Source of the DNA: Bacteroidetes bacterium GWF2_33_38
GTDB taxonomy: Bacteria > Bacteroidota > Bacteroidia > Bacteroidales > GWF2-33-38
Length of the DNA stretch: 55,202 nt
Direction of reading: 5' to 3'
Assembly (NCBI GenBank): GCA_001769505.1
Contig: MEOF01000017.1
Location: forward strand, 1 to 55,202
The notes under the pieces were generated by a model. It had not been told where the DNA came from and ran no database searches. It saw only the letters and a list, made by a program, of their open reading frames with translations. Every line of letters starts with the position of its first letter. The stretch's first letter is position 1. Shown one piece after another: positions 1-8,973 of the stretch. The position numbers and the translations under genes were made by a program.

Positions 1-422
1 TTTAAATATGGATTAATATTTATTTCACATGCTTTATTTAACAGAATAACAGTAGATTATAAAAAATGCCTCAATCTTTTGTCATGTACTTAGAAAATTT
101 TTAATAAATAAAAATCGAGCTCTAAACGATAATGAATAACATCTCGGGGAAAAATAAATTTTGTTGTAATGTTCAATAATTTCAATTGTTCGGCTGCTGA
201 TTCAAAAAATCATGTCGAAAAATTATTCGACAAAATGCTTACAGTTCCAATACGTTAAATTGTTTTTTCGATACAGTCTCAATGTATTGTTAATGCTTTA
301 TTTAAGTACATCTATCTACAAAAAAACAACGATTATAAAAGTCAATCATTTCAAAATATGTTTTTTGTTAATCTTTGTTTACATTTGTTATTAAACTATT
401 TAACCACTTAAAACTCTGAATT
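1..422. other. Non-coding leader region upstream of the first TonB receptor
   Basis: This AT-rich stretch has no ORF with coding character. The short ORFs in it are low-complexity and have no recognisable motif. It probably holds the promoter and 5' untranslated region of the receptor gene starting at 423. The left part may be the downstream region of a gene outside the window. No tRNA, convincing terminator hairpin or riboswitch was seen. Confidence 0.5.
380..387 (+). promoter_or_regulatory. Candidate Bacteroidota -7 promoter element
   Basis: The octamer TACATTTG matches the Bacteroidota -7 consensus TAnnTTTG and lies 35 bases before the receptor start codon. No clear -33 TTG at the usual spacing of about 19-21 bases was found, so this is only a candidate. 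Confidence 0.25.
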
Positions 423-2939
423 ATGAAAAAAATCTTACTTAATTCACTAATTATTGTTGTTATTTCCTGTACCCTTACCAATTTTGCCATATCACAAGAT
501 ACAACAAAGGTAGATTTATATGATATGGATTTATCTGCACTTATGGAAATGACCGTTACCACTGCATCAAAAAAAGCACAATCAGTAGATGAAGCTCCGG
601 CAGCAGTAACAGTTATTACAAAAGAAGATTTAATGTTTTATGGAGCAGATAATCTTGGCGAAGCCCTTCGACTTGTACCTGGTATGGAAATTATTCAAGG
701 AAGTGATGCTAATTACGAAATTTCGGTTAGAGGTTTTAGCAGAACAGGTTACAGCACATCAAATAAAGTATTATGGTTAGTTGATGGTAGATCTGTTTAT
801 TACGACGGACTTGGTGGATTTAGAATGGAATCTTGCCCAATAGCAATTGAAGATATTGAGCGAATTGAAGTAATTCGGGGTTCAGGTTCGGCACTTTATG
901 GAGCAAATGCATACTCAGGAATTGTGAATATTATTACCAAAAAAGCCTCTGAGGACGGTATTCATGGTTCTGTTACAGCTCGTTATGGAAATTTGAACCA
1001 ATTAAACACTTCTGCAAATGTAATTGGTAAAAAGAATAAACTATCATACAAAGCAACATTTGGTTACAATAATATTGATCAAAAAAACAATCGTTTTGAA
1101 AATCTAGATTCCCTTACTATTGATTCTTTAAAAGATTATGGATTCTTAGAAGGCACAAAATCACTTTCTACCATGATTTATGCTAATATAGCTTTACAAT
1201 ACGATTTAAAAGAAAATCAATCTCTTAGAGTGTCAGGTGGGTTTAGCGATAGCAAGACTGACCACTATTATTTAATCCCAGGAGAAGTAAAAGCCATGGA
1301 CTTTTTTGCTCAAATTGATTATAATGACGAGAAAAATTCTTTTAGAGCTTTTTATAATTCTAATCCAGAATTCGATTATCGAACAAATAAATTTATGTAT
1401 GAAAGAGCTGCAACAATCGACGACAATCCTTATTTATATGCTATAAGTAAACTTTTTATTGACACATTTCCTGGAGAGTCGTCAATTCTTACACGAACAA
1501 TGGACTTTGAATATCAACGAAATATAACTTTTGGTAAAAAATTATCGGCAATTGCAGGAGCCTCATATAGAGGAAATTTCATTGAGGCAGGAACTTTTGC
1601 GACTGACGGAACAATGCCATTAAAAAAACAAGACATTATTGCAGCTTTCACTCAAATAGATTACAAACCTACTGATGGTTTAAATATAAGTTTAGGCGGT
1701 AGAGTGGACAATCACACAACAGTTGGAACCAATTTTAATCCAAAAATTGGAATTGTTTACAAAGCTTCAGAAAAACATATTTTTCGTACTGGATGGGGAA
1801 CAGCGACCCGAAACCCAAACTCGTTCGACAATTACCTTAATATTTACTATCAAGCAAAAAGATTTCAGGATTTAGGAATTTCTCTTGATCCAATTTATAA
1901 TTTAGGATACTCTACATCAAACATTATATTCCACGTAAAAGGAAGTACAGATTTAAAACCAGAGCAAATTTCCGCCTTTGAGATTGGATATATTTTTAAT
2001 GCAAATGACAAATTACAATTAAAAATTGATGCGTTTTATAACAACACAAAAAATGCACTCGAATTTGGTTCTGCAACAGTTACAGACGCTTTTATAGGTA
2101 GTGTTTCGGATCTTGAAAATATTTCTGGTATCTTTCAAAATGTAACCGGAGACCCTACATTTAATTTTGTTACAACTGGTCAATCAATTGGTGCAACTTG
2201 GTATGAAAGTATGAATAAAACTGAAATGGAAGCAGCCATTGCATACGTTGACGCTACAGTAGCAGCAATGATAGCAGGAGGTTATCCTGCTGATCACCCA
2301 GATGTTATAAAACTAATGACATTAAGTGGAGGAATGACACAAATAAGTGCGATATACAATTATGATTTACCTCGTAAAATGGATTTACCTGTAATTAATT
2401 CTGATAAAATATATCAAAGTTTTGGCTCAGAACTAGGATTTACATATATTCCAATCAAAGGTTTAACAGTAACTGGTAGCTATTCATTCATTAAATTTTC
2501 TGATAACTACAACCAATATGATTTTGTTCATTCAATTGGAGGTGTTGCAACAGGAATTACAGATTCAACCAGAGTTATTGATGTTATTAAATCATCAACA
2601 CACAAGGCAAATCTTGGCATTAAATATAAATACAAAAAATTCTATGCAGGCGTTGCATTCAGTTTTATGTCTAAAATTACACAAGTTGCCGATAATAACA
2701 GAAATGGGATGTACGACACAGAAGATATTGACAATTATGAAAATGAAGGTATTTTCACCATAGATCCTCGAATGAACTTGAATATAAATCTTGGCTTTCA
2801 AACCAAAAACTTAGATATTTTTGTATCAGGGTATAACTTAATTCAAGCTGATTATCTTCAATTTTATTATACAAATACAATTTCAGGAGCTGATTTATTA
2901 AATACAAGGATTGTTGGAGGAATCAAACTTAAATTTTAA
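423..2939 (+). CDS. TonB-dependent receptor (plug and beta-barrel)
   Basis: This is an outer-membrane, energy-coupled uptake receptor of 838 residues with unidentified substrate. A signal peptide spans about residues 1-24 (cleavage before Gln25). It is followed by the motif DLYDMDLSALMEM and then a plug domain (about 43-175) with the typical segments ITKEDL, LRLVPGM, IERIEVIRG and GSALYGANAYSGIVNIIT. The remainder is rich in alternating aromatic and polar residues, as in a 22-strand barrel, and ends in a short strand closing on Phe. It is not SusC-like: there is no N-terminal carboxypeptidase-regulatory domain and no SusD gene nearby. A strong hairpin terminator follows at 2960, so it may be transcribed separately from the second receptor at 3090. 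Substrate cannot be inferred; context suggests a sensory or metal/organic uptake role. Confidence 0.9.
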   Translation: MKKILLNSLIIVVISCTLTNFAISQDTTKVDLYDMDLSALMEMTVTTASKKAQSVDEAPAAVTVITKEDLMFYGADNLGEALRLVPGMEIIQGSDANYEISVRGFSRTGYSTSNKVLWLVDGRSVYYDGLGGFRMESCPIAIEDIERIEVIRGSGSALYGANAYSGIVNIITKKASEDGIHGSVTARYGNLNQLNTSANVIGKKNKLSYKATFGYNNIDQKNNRFENLDSLTIDSLKDYGFLEGTKSLSTMIYANIALQYDLKENQSLRVSGGFSDSKTDHYYLIPGEVKAMDFFAQIDYNDEKNSFRAFYNSNPEFDYRTNKFMYERAATIDDNPYLYAISKLFIDTFPGESSILTRTMDFEYQRNITFGKKLSAIAGASYRGNFIEAGTFATDGTMPLKKQDIIAAFTQIDYKPTDGLNISLGGRVDNHTTVGTNFNPKIGIVYKASEKHIFRTGWGTATRNPNSFDNYLNIYYQAKRFQDLGISLDPIYNLGYSTSNIIFHVKGSTDLKPEQISAFEIGYIFNANDKLQLKIDAFYNNTKNALEFGSATVTDAFIGSVSDLENISGIFQNVTGDPTFNFVTTGQSIGATWYESMNKTEMEAAIAYVDATVAAMIAGGYPADHPDVIKLMTLSGGMTQISAIYNYDLPRKMDLPVINSDKIYQSFGSELGFTYIPIKGLTVTGSYSFIKFSDNYNQYDFVHSIGGVATGITDSTRVIDVIKSSTHKANLGIKYKYKKFYAGVAFSFMSKITQVADNNRNGMYDTEDIDNYENEGIFTIDPRMNLNINLGFQTKNLDIFVSGYNLIQADYLQFYYTNTISGADLLNTRIVGGIKLKF

Positions 2940-2959
2940 AAATCTAAGTTTTACAATAT

Positions 2960-2999
2960 GGAATTAAAAACTGAATTTAGTTTTTAATTCCTATTTTTC
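2960..2999 (+). terminator. Intrinsic terminator after the first TonB receptor gene
   Basis: A perfect 13-bp inverted repeat (GGAATTAAAAACT at 2960-2972, its complement at 2979-2991) with a 6-base loop is followed by TATTTTT. It sits 20 bases after the stop codon. The stem is AT-rich, so termination may be partial. Confidence 0.65.
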
Positions 3000-3089
3000 G
3001 ACAAGCAAAACAGAAGCGAGCGAAAATGCGTTGTATATTTGTTTTTTTTTGCAATTTTAATTAAATTCGTAAGTAAAATTCATAAGGCT

Positions 3090-5096
3090 ATGAAAAAAAT
3101 AAACTTATTATTTGGAATGTTATCCCTTGTTATTTCAAATATTTTTGCACAAACAGACAGTATAAAAACAGATATTTTCGATATGAGTTTAGAAGAACTT
3201 ATGAACATAGAAATAACTGTAGCCTCAAAAAAAGCCTTAACACTTAGAGAATCGCCAGGTATTATTACTATAATTACCGAAGAAGAAATTCAAAATTCAG
3301 GAGCTAGAGATTTAGTTGATGTGTTGAGATTAGTTCCTGGAATATTTTTCGCTATGGACGTTCAAGGAACAGTTGGAATTGGAATGCGAGGAAGCTGGGG
3401 ACACGATGGCAAGATATTACTCCTTATTGATGGTCAAGAAATGAACGAACAAGCATATTCTTCTCAACAATTCGGAAATCATTACAATATTGATCAAATA
3501 AAACGAATTGAAGTAATTAGAGGACCTGGCTCTTCTATTTATGGTGGCTATGCTGAATTAGGAGTAATTAACATTATAACCAAAACTGCTGATGAAATTA
3601 ATGGATTTTCGGTAAAAGGGACATACGGTCAAATGGAAAAAACCTACGCTCGGAGAAATGTTAATTTGAATTTTGGTAAAAAAATTAAAGATTTTGAAAT
3701 CAGTTTATTAGGATTTATTGGAGAAGGAAACCGAAGCGACCAAACTTATACTGATATTTATGGAAATACTTTTGATATGTCAAAAGGAGGCGGGCTTACA
3801 AATCCAACAAATTTAAATGTTGGATTAAATTATAAAAACTTGAAAACACGCTTTATTTACGATAATTACAAAGCAAATACTGTTTCATTGTTCGATGCAA
3901 TATACCCAGATTCATACGATTTGAATTTCAAAAATATGTTTGCCGAAATAAAATATGATTTAAAAGTAAACGAAAATTTAACCATTACACCTAAATTTAA
4001 TTATAAAAATCAATTACCTTGGTATTCTTTAAACTCATCTGCATTTCCTTATCAAATTCAATGTGAGAAAATTTTGGGCAACATAACATCATCCTACGAT
4101 ATAAACGACAAAATTAACATTATTGCAGGAGGTGAGTTTTCAAATGACATTGCAAATTATTTAGATGGGAGTACATTTTATAATGACCAATCAAAATTTG
4201 AATACAACAACTTATCGTTTTTCGCACAAGCGTTATTAAAAACAAAATTTGTAAATGTTACCCTTGGCGGAAGAATGGATAAACACAGTTTAGTTGAAAC
4301 AGCCTATTCTCCACGAATTGGCTTAACAAAAACTATTAATAACTTCCATTTCAAATTATTATACTCTCAGGCTTTTAGAGCTCCAGGAGTTGAAAATATG
4401 AATGTTGCATATTTGCTTTCAGATACTGGATTTATTGATGTGGCACCAAATATTTTGCCCGAAAAAACAAATGTAATTGAATTTGAAATTGGATATAAAC
4501 TTGCAGAAAAAATGTTTGTAACAGCAAATTTATTTAACATTATAACACAAGACCCTATTATATATTTTTACGATAGCGAAACAGAATCAGAAGGTTATTA
4601 TAATGCCGAACAAGCAGGAACAAGAGGAGTTGATTTAGAATATAAAATCAGAGATAAATGGGGATACATAACCACAAATTATTCATTTTATACTGCAAAA
4701 TCACTAAATAAAGTTGAAACATTTTCGGTACCAGGAAACGAAAACGCTTTGTTAGCAGCCCCCCAACACAAAATAACACTAAATAGCTCTTTTAAAATCA
4801 ACAAAAATTTTAGCATAAATCCATCTGTAATTTTCATGAGTAAGCGTTATGGTTATGCCAATCTTGATTTAACCGAAACGGAAATAATTTCCGAACACCC
4901 CCAAGTGTTATTGGCAAATATTTTCATAAGTTATAATAATTTATTCACCAAAGGTCTAAATATTGGGATTGGAGTATATGATATTTTAAATACAAAATTT
5001 TCATACATTCAAGCATATAACAATTGGCATTCGCCCTATCCAGGAACAAGTAGAGAGATTGTATTAAAAATTGCGTATAATTTTAATTTTAAATAA
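3090..5096 (+). CDS. TonB-dependent receptor, second paralogue
   Basis: This outer-membrane TonB-dependent receptor has 668 residues and is distinctly shorter than the neighbour at 423. The start is placed at 3090 rather than at an upstream in-frame ATG (3039) because MKKINLLFGMLSL begins a clean signal peptide with cleavage before Gln21. The mature N-terminus DIFDMSLEELMNIEITVASKK parallels the first receptor, so the two are paralogues. The plug contains RLVPGIFFAMD, IKRIEVIRGPGSSIYGG and GVINIITKT. A barrel follows. The YfiR-like gene starts only 7 bases after the stop, so this receptor, the YfiR protein and the chemoreceptor are likely one transcript. This receptor subtype (DLS-LMxxxVxxASKK N-terminus) is commonly found next to YfiR-family proteins, which is knowledge of the families rather than proof here. 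Confidence 0.88.
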   Translation: MKKINLLFGMLSLVISNIFAQTDSIKTDIFDMSLEELMNIEITVASKKALTLRESPGIITIITEEEIQNSGARDLVDVLRLVPGIFFAMDVQGTVGIGMRGSWGHDGKILLLIDGQEMNEQAYSSQQFGNHYNIDQIKRIEVIRGPGSSIYGGYAELGVINIITKTADEINGFSVKGTYGQMEKTYARRNVNLNFGKKIKDFEISLLGFIGEGNRSDQTYTDIYGNTFDMSKGGGLTNPTNLNVGLNYKNLKTRFIYDNYKANTVSLFDAIYPDSYDLNFKNMFAEIKYDLKVNENLTITPKFNYKNQLPWYSLNSSAFPYQIQCEKILGNITSSYDINDKINIIAGGEFSNDIANYLDGSTFYNDQSKFEYNNLSFFAQALLKTKFVNVTLGGRMDKHSLVETAYSPRIGLTKTINNFHFKLLYSQAFRAPGVENMNVAYLLSDTGFIDVAPNILPEKTNVIEFEIGYKLAEKMFVTANLFNIITQDPIIYFYDSETESEGYYNAEQAGTRGVDLEYKIRDKWGYITTNYSFYTAKSLNKVETFSVPGNENALLAAPQHKITLNSSFKINKNFSINPSVIFMSKRYGYANLDLTETEIISEHPQVLLANIFISYNNLFTKGLNIGIGVYDILNTKFSYIQAYNNWHSPYPGTSREIVLKIAYNFNFK

Positions 5097-5103
5097 AATA
5101 AAG

Positions 5104-5613
5104 ATGAAAAATATCTTCATTTTCTTAGCAATTTGCATATTTCATTTTAACACAGCAAATGCACAAACTGAAAAAATGGAATCGGTTTTCATATACCAAT
5201 TTGTTTCAAAATATATAGAATGGCCTGCGACAGATAAATCAGGTGATTTTATAATTGGAATTTTAGGCAGTAGTCCTATTGAAAGTGAACTAAACACGAT
5301 GGCTGCATCAAAAACTGTTGGTAGTCAAAAAATTGTTGTTAAAAAATATGCTTCGGTCGGAGAAATGGGAAAATGCCATGTAATTTATGTTCCTTCTTCA
5401 AAAAAAGGTTCGCTTGGTGAAGTAAAAGGGAAAATTGGAGGAAATAGTACTCTAATTGTTTCGAGTTGCGATGGAGGAGCAAAAGCAGGATCAGCCATAA
5501 ATTTTGTTACCGTTGACGGAAAATTAAAATTCGAATTAAACAAAGCAAATGCGAAAAGTCAAAAACTAAATGTCGCTGATGCACTTTCTCAACTTGCGAT
5601 TCTTGTTAACTAA
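5104..5613 (+). CDS. YfiR/DUF4154 family periplasmic protein
   Basis: This is a secreted protein of 169 residues. The start at 5104 gives a signal peptide ending NANAQ-like (cleavage before Gln21); an in-frame upstream ATG at 5071 lies inside the receptor gene and is not preferred. The mature start ([14 protein letters not shown]) is the hallmark of DUF4154, whose characterised member YfiR is a periplasmic repressor of the diguanylate cyclase YfiN in Pseudomonas. Here no GGDEF gene is adjacent; instead a chemoreceptor gene starts 17 bases downstream. The inference is that this protein relays a periplasmic or outer-membrane signal to that receptor. Two cysteines in the mature chain (GKCH and SSCDG) could form a disulfide. 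Confidence 0.85.
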   Translation: MKNIFIFLAICIFHFNTANAQTEKMESVFIYQFVSKYIEWPATDKSGDFIIGILGSSPIESELNTMAASKTVGSQKIVVKKYASVGEMGKCHVIYVPSSKKGSLGEVKGKIGGNSTLIVSSCDGGAKAGSAINFVTVDGKLKFELNKANAKSQKLNVADALSQLAILVN

Positions 5614-5630
5614 AAATATACATCAAGATT

Positions 5631-7226
5631 ATGAAATTAACTATCGGAAAAAAAATAGCTCTCGGTTTTGGGATTTTAACAGTAGCTATTATTGCTAGCA
5701 GTTTAATGACAGCTTTTACTCTAAATAACAGCAAATCTATTAATGAAGATATTACCGAAATTTACAACCCTTCTTCCGAATCAATCGGCGAATTGTATAA
5801 TGTAATCAGTAGCTCGAAAATGCTGATAAAAAATTGGGTTTTTATAGATAAAAAAGAAGATACGCCCGATAAACTTGAATTAACTAAAATTCATACTAAA
5901 TCATTTCCTGAGTTAAATGAAAGAATTAACAAACTTTCTGAAAATTGGAGCGAACAAGACAAAAATACTTATTCAGAAATTGTTGTTCAAATAAATACAT
6001 TATTTGAAGAGCATAAACAAATAATGTCGTCGTTAAATAACTTTTTGGCCTATGAAGATTTGATGATTTTATTTGAAATCACTCCGAGAGTAGAAGTTGG
6101 TGGCGATGTAATTGTCTTATCTGATAATATTTTAGTAAAGCTTGATGAACTAAATCATGCTTTTAGTAAAAAAGCCGATGAAGGAACCACTAAGATGCAA
6201 AGTTCATTTGGTCGATTAGAATTTTTCATTTATTTATTGGGTATAATTTTAATTGCACTTTCTATAATTGTTAGCACCATTACAATTAGAACAATAACTC
6301 AACCCATTATTAAGAGTGTTGATTTTGCCAAATCAATTGCACAAGGTAATTTAACTGCAACAATCGACATAAATCAAAATGATGAAATTGGAGAATTAGC
6401 CGAAAATCTAAGAAATATGACTTCAAACTTGAGAAATATTATTGGCGAAATAGTTGACGGAGCTGATAGTATTTCAAGTTCGTCGGAAGAAATGAATGCA
6501 AATGCTCAAACCGTTTCACAAGGAGCAAGTGAACAAGCAGCATCGGTTGAACAAGTTTCGAGTTCAATGGAACAAATGGTTGCAAACATTCAACAAAATA
6601 CCGAAAACGCACAACAAACTGAAAAAATATCACAACATGCAGCAAGCGAAATTCAAGATGGTAGTAATGCTGTAAATCAAACAGTTACGGCAATGAAGAA
6701 AATTGCTGGAAAAATTTCAATTATTACAGACATCGCATTTCAAACAAATATTTTGGCTTTGAATGCAGCCGTAGAAGCAGCACGTGCAGGCGAGCATGGT
6801 AGAGGTTTTGCGGTTGTTGCTGCCGAAGTTCGTAAATTGGCGGAAAGAAGTCATATTGCAGCAAATGAAATTACGGAAATTACTAGAAATAGTGTTCAAA
6901 TAGCTGAAACAGCCGGAAAATTATTAGAAGATATTGTACCGAATATTCAAAAAACATCAAAATTAGTACAAGAAATAGCTGCTGCAAGTATGGAAATGAA
7001 TTCTGGAGCTAGCCAAGTAAATAATGCTATTAATGAATTTAATAAGGTAACCCAACAAAATGCAGCATCTTCTGAAGAAATGGCTACTTCTTCCGAAAAA
7101 CTGTCTGAAAAAGCACTACAATTGGCTGAAACAGTTGCTTACTTCAAAATAGATTCATCTGCAAATGATAGAAATACAGGGCGTCTTTCGCTTTTCGAAT
7201 CCAAAAATCTAAATCAAATGTTTTAA
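5631..7226 (+). CDS. Methyl-accepting chemotaxis protein
   Basis: This is an inner-membrane chemoreceptor of 531 residues. TM1 is at about 8-30. The periplasmic region (about 31-197) is mostly helical and resembles a four-helix-bundle (4HB_MCP) sensor. TM2 is at about 198-219, a HAMP domain at 220-272 and the cytoplasmic signalling domain follows. The hairpin tip carries the highly conserved [20 protein letters not shown] beginning near residue 367. No C-terminal CheR-binding pentapeptide is seen; the protein ends SKNLNQMF. It lies 17 bases after the YfiR-like gene and ends convergently with rsmA, the two stop codons overlapping. No che or flagellar genes are in the window, so output through a distant Che system is assumed. 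It could instead regulate another process such as gliding or gene expression. Confidence 0.93.
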   Translation: MKLTIGKKIALGFGILTVAIIASSLMTAFTLNNSKSINEDITEIYNPSSESIGELYNVISSSKMLIKNWVFIDKKEDTPDKLELTKIHTKSFPELNERINKLSENWSEQDKNTYSEIVVQINTLFEEHKQIMSSLNNFLAYEDLMILFEITPRVEVGGDVIVLSDNILVKLDELNHAFSKKADEGTTKMQSSFGRLEFFIYLLGIILIALSIIVSTITIRTITQPIIKSVDFAKSIAQGNLTATIDINQNDEIGELAENLRNMTSNLRNIIGEIVDGADSISSSSEEMNANAQTVSQGASEQAASVEQVSSSMEQMVANIQQNTENAQQTEKISQHAASEIQDGSNAVNQTVTAMKKIAGKISIITDIAFQTNILALNAAVEAARAGEHGRGFAVVAAEVRKLAERSHIAANEITEITRNSVQIAETAGKLLEDIVPNIQKTSKLVQEIAAASMEMNSGASQVNNAINEFNKVTQQNAASSEEMATSSEKLSEKALQLAETVAYFKIDSSANDRNTGRLSLFESKNLNQMF

Positions 7227-8002
7227 TTGTTTTCTTTTACAACGACCAAATTCGTAAGTTCAATAAATTCGTCAACACTTAGTTGTTCGGCTCGCATTGG
7301 CATGTATTTAATGTCTTGTTTGTTCTCAAAATTCAGACTGCCTAGAGCATTCGACAACATTTTTCGTCGTTGATTAAAAGCCATTTTTACAAGACTAATA
7401 AATAAAGCTTCGTCACAGCCTAAACTTTCCCTTTTATTTCGAGTAAATCGAATTACAGCCGATTTCACTTTCGGAGGCGGGTTAAACACTTGTTCATTAA
7501 CCGTAAACAAATATTCAATATCGTAGAATGCTTGAAGCAAGACACTTAAAATTCCATATTTTTTTGACCCCGGTTTAGTTGCAATTCGTTCGGCAACTTC
7601 TTTTTGAATCATACATACAACCTCAGGAATGTTCTCTCGAAATTTTAAAACTTTAAAAAATATTTGGCTCGAAATATTGTAAGGAAAATTTCCAATAATC
7701 GCCGTCTTTTTGGTTAGTAATTTTGCTAAATCTACATCTAAAAAATCGCCTTCAACTATCTTCTCTTTTATTGTCGGAAATTCTCGTTTAAGATAAGCAA
7801 CCGATTCTGTATCAACCTCAATATATGTTACGTCTAAATTCTCTCGTTTTATCAAAAAAGAGGTCAAAACTCCCGTGCCGGGACCTATTTCAATAACTTT
7901 TTCAACCTCAGTTGCCAGAAGACTGTTTACAATTTTCTCAGCAATATTTTTATCAATTAAAAAGTGTTGCCCTAGTTTCTTTTTTGGTCTTACGTACATC
8001 AT
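7223..8002 (-). CDS. rsmA: 16S rRNA (A1518/A1519) dimethyladenosine transferase RsmA/KsgA
   Basis: RsmA dimethylates two adjacent adenines in helix 45 of 16S rRNA using S-adenosylmethionine, late in small-subunit assembly. The 259-residue protein has the N-terminal [10 protein letters not shown], the SAM-binding loop [13 protein letters not shown] and the catalytic NFPYNISS motif (N-x-P-Y type), with a C-terminal helical domain ([11 protein letters not shown]). The length matches the family. Its start codon overlaps the NUDIX gene stop (ATGA), so translation is probably coupled. A second ATG three bases later could also be used. The gene ends head-on with the chemoreceptor gene without a terminator between them. 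Confidence 0.95.
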   Translation of the reverse strand: MMYVRPKKKLGQHFLIDKNIAEKIVNSLLATEVEKVIEIGPGTGVLTSFLIKRENLDVTYIEVDTESVAYLKREFPTIKEKIVEGDFLDVDLAKLLTKKTAIIGNFPYNISSQIFFKVLKFRENIPEVVCMIQKEVAERIATKPGSKKYGILSVLLQAFYDIEYLFTVNEQVFNPPPKVKSAVIRFTRNKRESLGCDEALFISLVKMAFNQRRKMLSNALGSLNFENKQDIKYMPMRAEQLSVDEFIELTNLVVVKENN

Positions 8003-8424
8003 ATGATTGTTTTTGTAAATCTGTTAATTATTTCAGCGTGGTCAAACGCCAATTCGGGCAATTTATTTAGCAAAAACCAATTTACTTCTTTTGCATCGTC
8101 GTTTGCAACTGCAACATGCGAGGAGTGTGTAAAGCCATAAAAAACGATTGAAATGGTTTGTCCTCTTGGATCTCGGTTTAGTTCGCTAAATGCATGCATT
8201 TGCAGAAGGTCAATATCCGTAATATTTGTTTCTTCTTCAAGTTCGCGTATTGCAGCTTGTTCAAGCGTTTCATTCGAATCAACAAAACCACCGGGCAAAG
8301 CCCACGAATCTTTGAATGGTTCAAATTTTCGTTTGATTAAAAGAATTTCGGGCTTTAGTGTATTTCTAATAATAATACAATCTACCGTAACAGCAGGGCG
8401 TGGATATTCGTACGAATATGCCAT
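7999..8424 (-). CDS. NUDIX hydrolase
   Basis: This 141-residue protein hydrolyses a nucleoside-diphosphate-linked substrate. The NUDIX box GX5EX7REUXEEXGU is visible from GGFVDSNETLEQAAIRELEE (about residues 45-64), with the catalytic Glu pair intact and the usual final Gly replaced in EEETNI. The N-terminal SYEYPRPAVTVDCIII is typical of the ADP-ribose pyrophosphatase-like members often seen in Bacteroidota. The exact substrate cannot be told. The start ATG overlaps the stop of a 38-residue ORF (TAATG), and its own stop overlaps the rsmA start, making a tightly coupled cluster. Confidence 0.88.
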   Translation of the reverse strand: MAYSYEYPRPAVTVDCIIIRNTLKPEILLIKRKFEPFKDSWALPGGFVDSNETLEQAAIRELEEETNITDIDLLQMHAFSELNRDPRGQTISIVFYGFTHSSHVAVANDDAKEVNWFLLNKLPELAFDHAEIINRFTKTII

Positions 8425-8540
8425 TAATTGTTTCGTTTTTCGAAAGTTTCATCGTCTTTATTTTTAAGTCTTTTGACTATAAAATAAATAATTAGTCCCA
8501 AAATTATAAATGGGACTAGTCGGAATAGAGCAAAAATCAT
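8424..8540 (-). CDS. Small single-span membrane protein, 38 residues
   Basis: A short ORF (ATG at 8540, TAA ending at 8424) encodes MIFALFRLVPFIILGLIIYF followed by a charged tail rich in Lys, Asp and Glu. Residues 2-22 form one membrane span with a positive residue near the start and a basic cytoplasmic-type tail. It starts 7 bases after the YbjQ gene stop and its stop overlaps the NUDIX start by one base (TAATG). That arrangement fits a real, translationally coupled gene rather than chance. No function is known to me. Confidence 0.6.
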   Translation of the reverse strand: MIFALFRLVPFIILGLIIYFIVKRLKNKDDETFEKRNN

Positions 8541-8547
8541 AATCTAG

Positions 8548-8862
8548 TTATCTAAGTTTAACAGCCGTTCCGTATGCCAAAATTTCGGCAGCACCTTGCA
8601 TAACTCCCGAAGTTGTAAAACGAATTCCGACAATTGCGTCGGCATTCAGTCGTTTTGCATCTTGAATTACTCTTTGTAAGGCTTGTTCTCTTGAATCAGC
8701 TAATAGTTGAGTATATTCTTCGATTTCACCACCAATAATATTTTTTAAACCTGCAAAAATATCTCGTCCAATATTTCTCGCTCGAACTGTGCTTCCACGG
8801 ACAATTCCAATATGTTCAATTATTTCACGTCCTTTTATTTCATTTGTTGTCACAACTATCAT
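8548..8862 (-). CDS. YbjQ/UPF0145 family protein (putative heavy-metal-binding domain)
   Basis: This 104-residue protein matches the UPF0145/YbjQ family over its full length. Recognisable segments are the start TTNEIKGREI, then GIVRGSTVRARNIGRDI and NADAIVGIRF, ending AEILAYGTAVKLR. The family is named for a putative metal-binding fold that forms pentamers; its biological role is not established. It is the first gene of a coupled cluster with the small membrane protein, the NUDIX hydrolase and rsmA. Confidence 0.88.
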   Translation of the reverse strand: MIVVTTNEIKGREIIEHIGIVRGSTVRARNIGRDIFAGLKNIIGGEIEEYTQLLADSREQALQRVIQDAKRLNADAIVGIRFTTSGVMQGAAEILAYGTAVKLR

Positions 8863-8890
8863 AATTTTAATGTGCTAATTTTTAAAAAAA

Positions 8891-8922
8891 GTAATGAAGT
8901 GATAAAGTTATGAAGTAACAAA
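8891..8922 (-). repeat. Four-unit 8-bp degenerate tandem repeat
   Basis: On the + strand the units GTAATGAA, GTGATAAA, GTTATGAA and GTAACAAA lie in exact 8-base phase. They belong to the same kind of degenerate octamer repeat found at 10071, 10494, 28449, 41190 and 41992. Confidence 0.6.
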
Positions 8923-8955
8923 GACTGGTATAAATATCAGTTTGTTACTTCATAA
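8908..8955 (-). terminator. Hairpin between gcvT and the YbjQ gene, possible terminator
   Basis: A perfect 15-bp inverted repeat (TTATGAAGTAACAAA at 8908-8922, complement at 8941-8955) encloses an 18-base loop that can pair three more bases. It sits just downstream of gcvT in its direction of transcription. The left arm is built from units of the octamer repeat. There is no strong U-tract, so it may be a repeat-derived hairpin rather than a true terminator. Confidence 0.45.
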
Positions 8956-8973
8956 AAATAAATTTAAAAGCTA

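Noticed and set aside
212-394. 60-residue ORF upstream of the TonB receptor
   Set aside because: It has low-complexity, biased composition with no motif, and lies in AT-rich leader DNA; it is probably chance.
3039-3089. Upstream start of the second TonB receptor
   Set aside because: The extension puts a hydrophobic and basic stretch in front of a complete signal peptide beginning at 3090.
8863-8973. Glycine riboswitch for gcvT
   Set aside because: The region is downstream of gcvT, and the upstream side holds only octamer repeats with no riboswitch-like structure.
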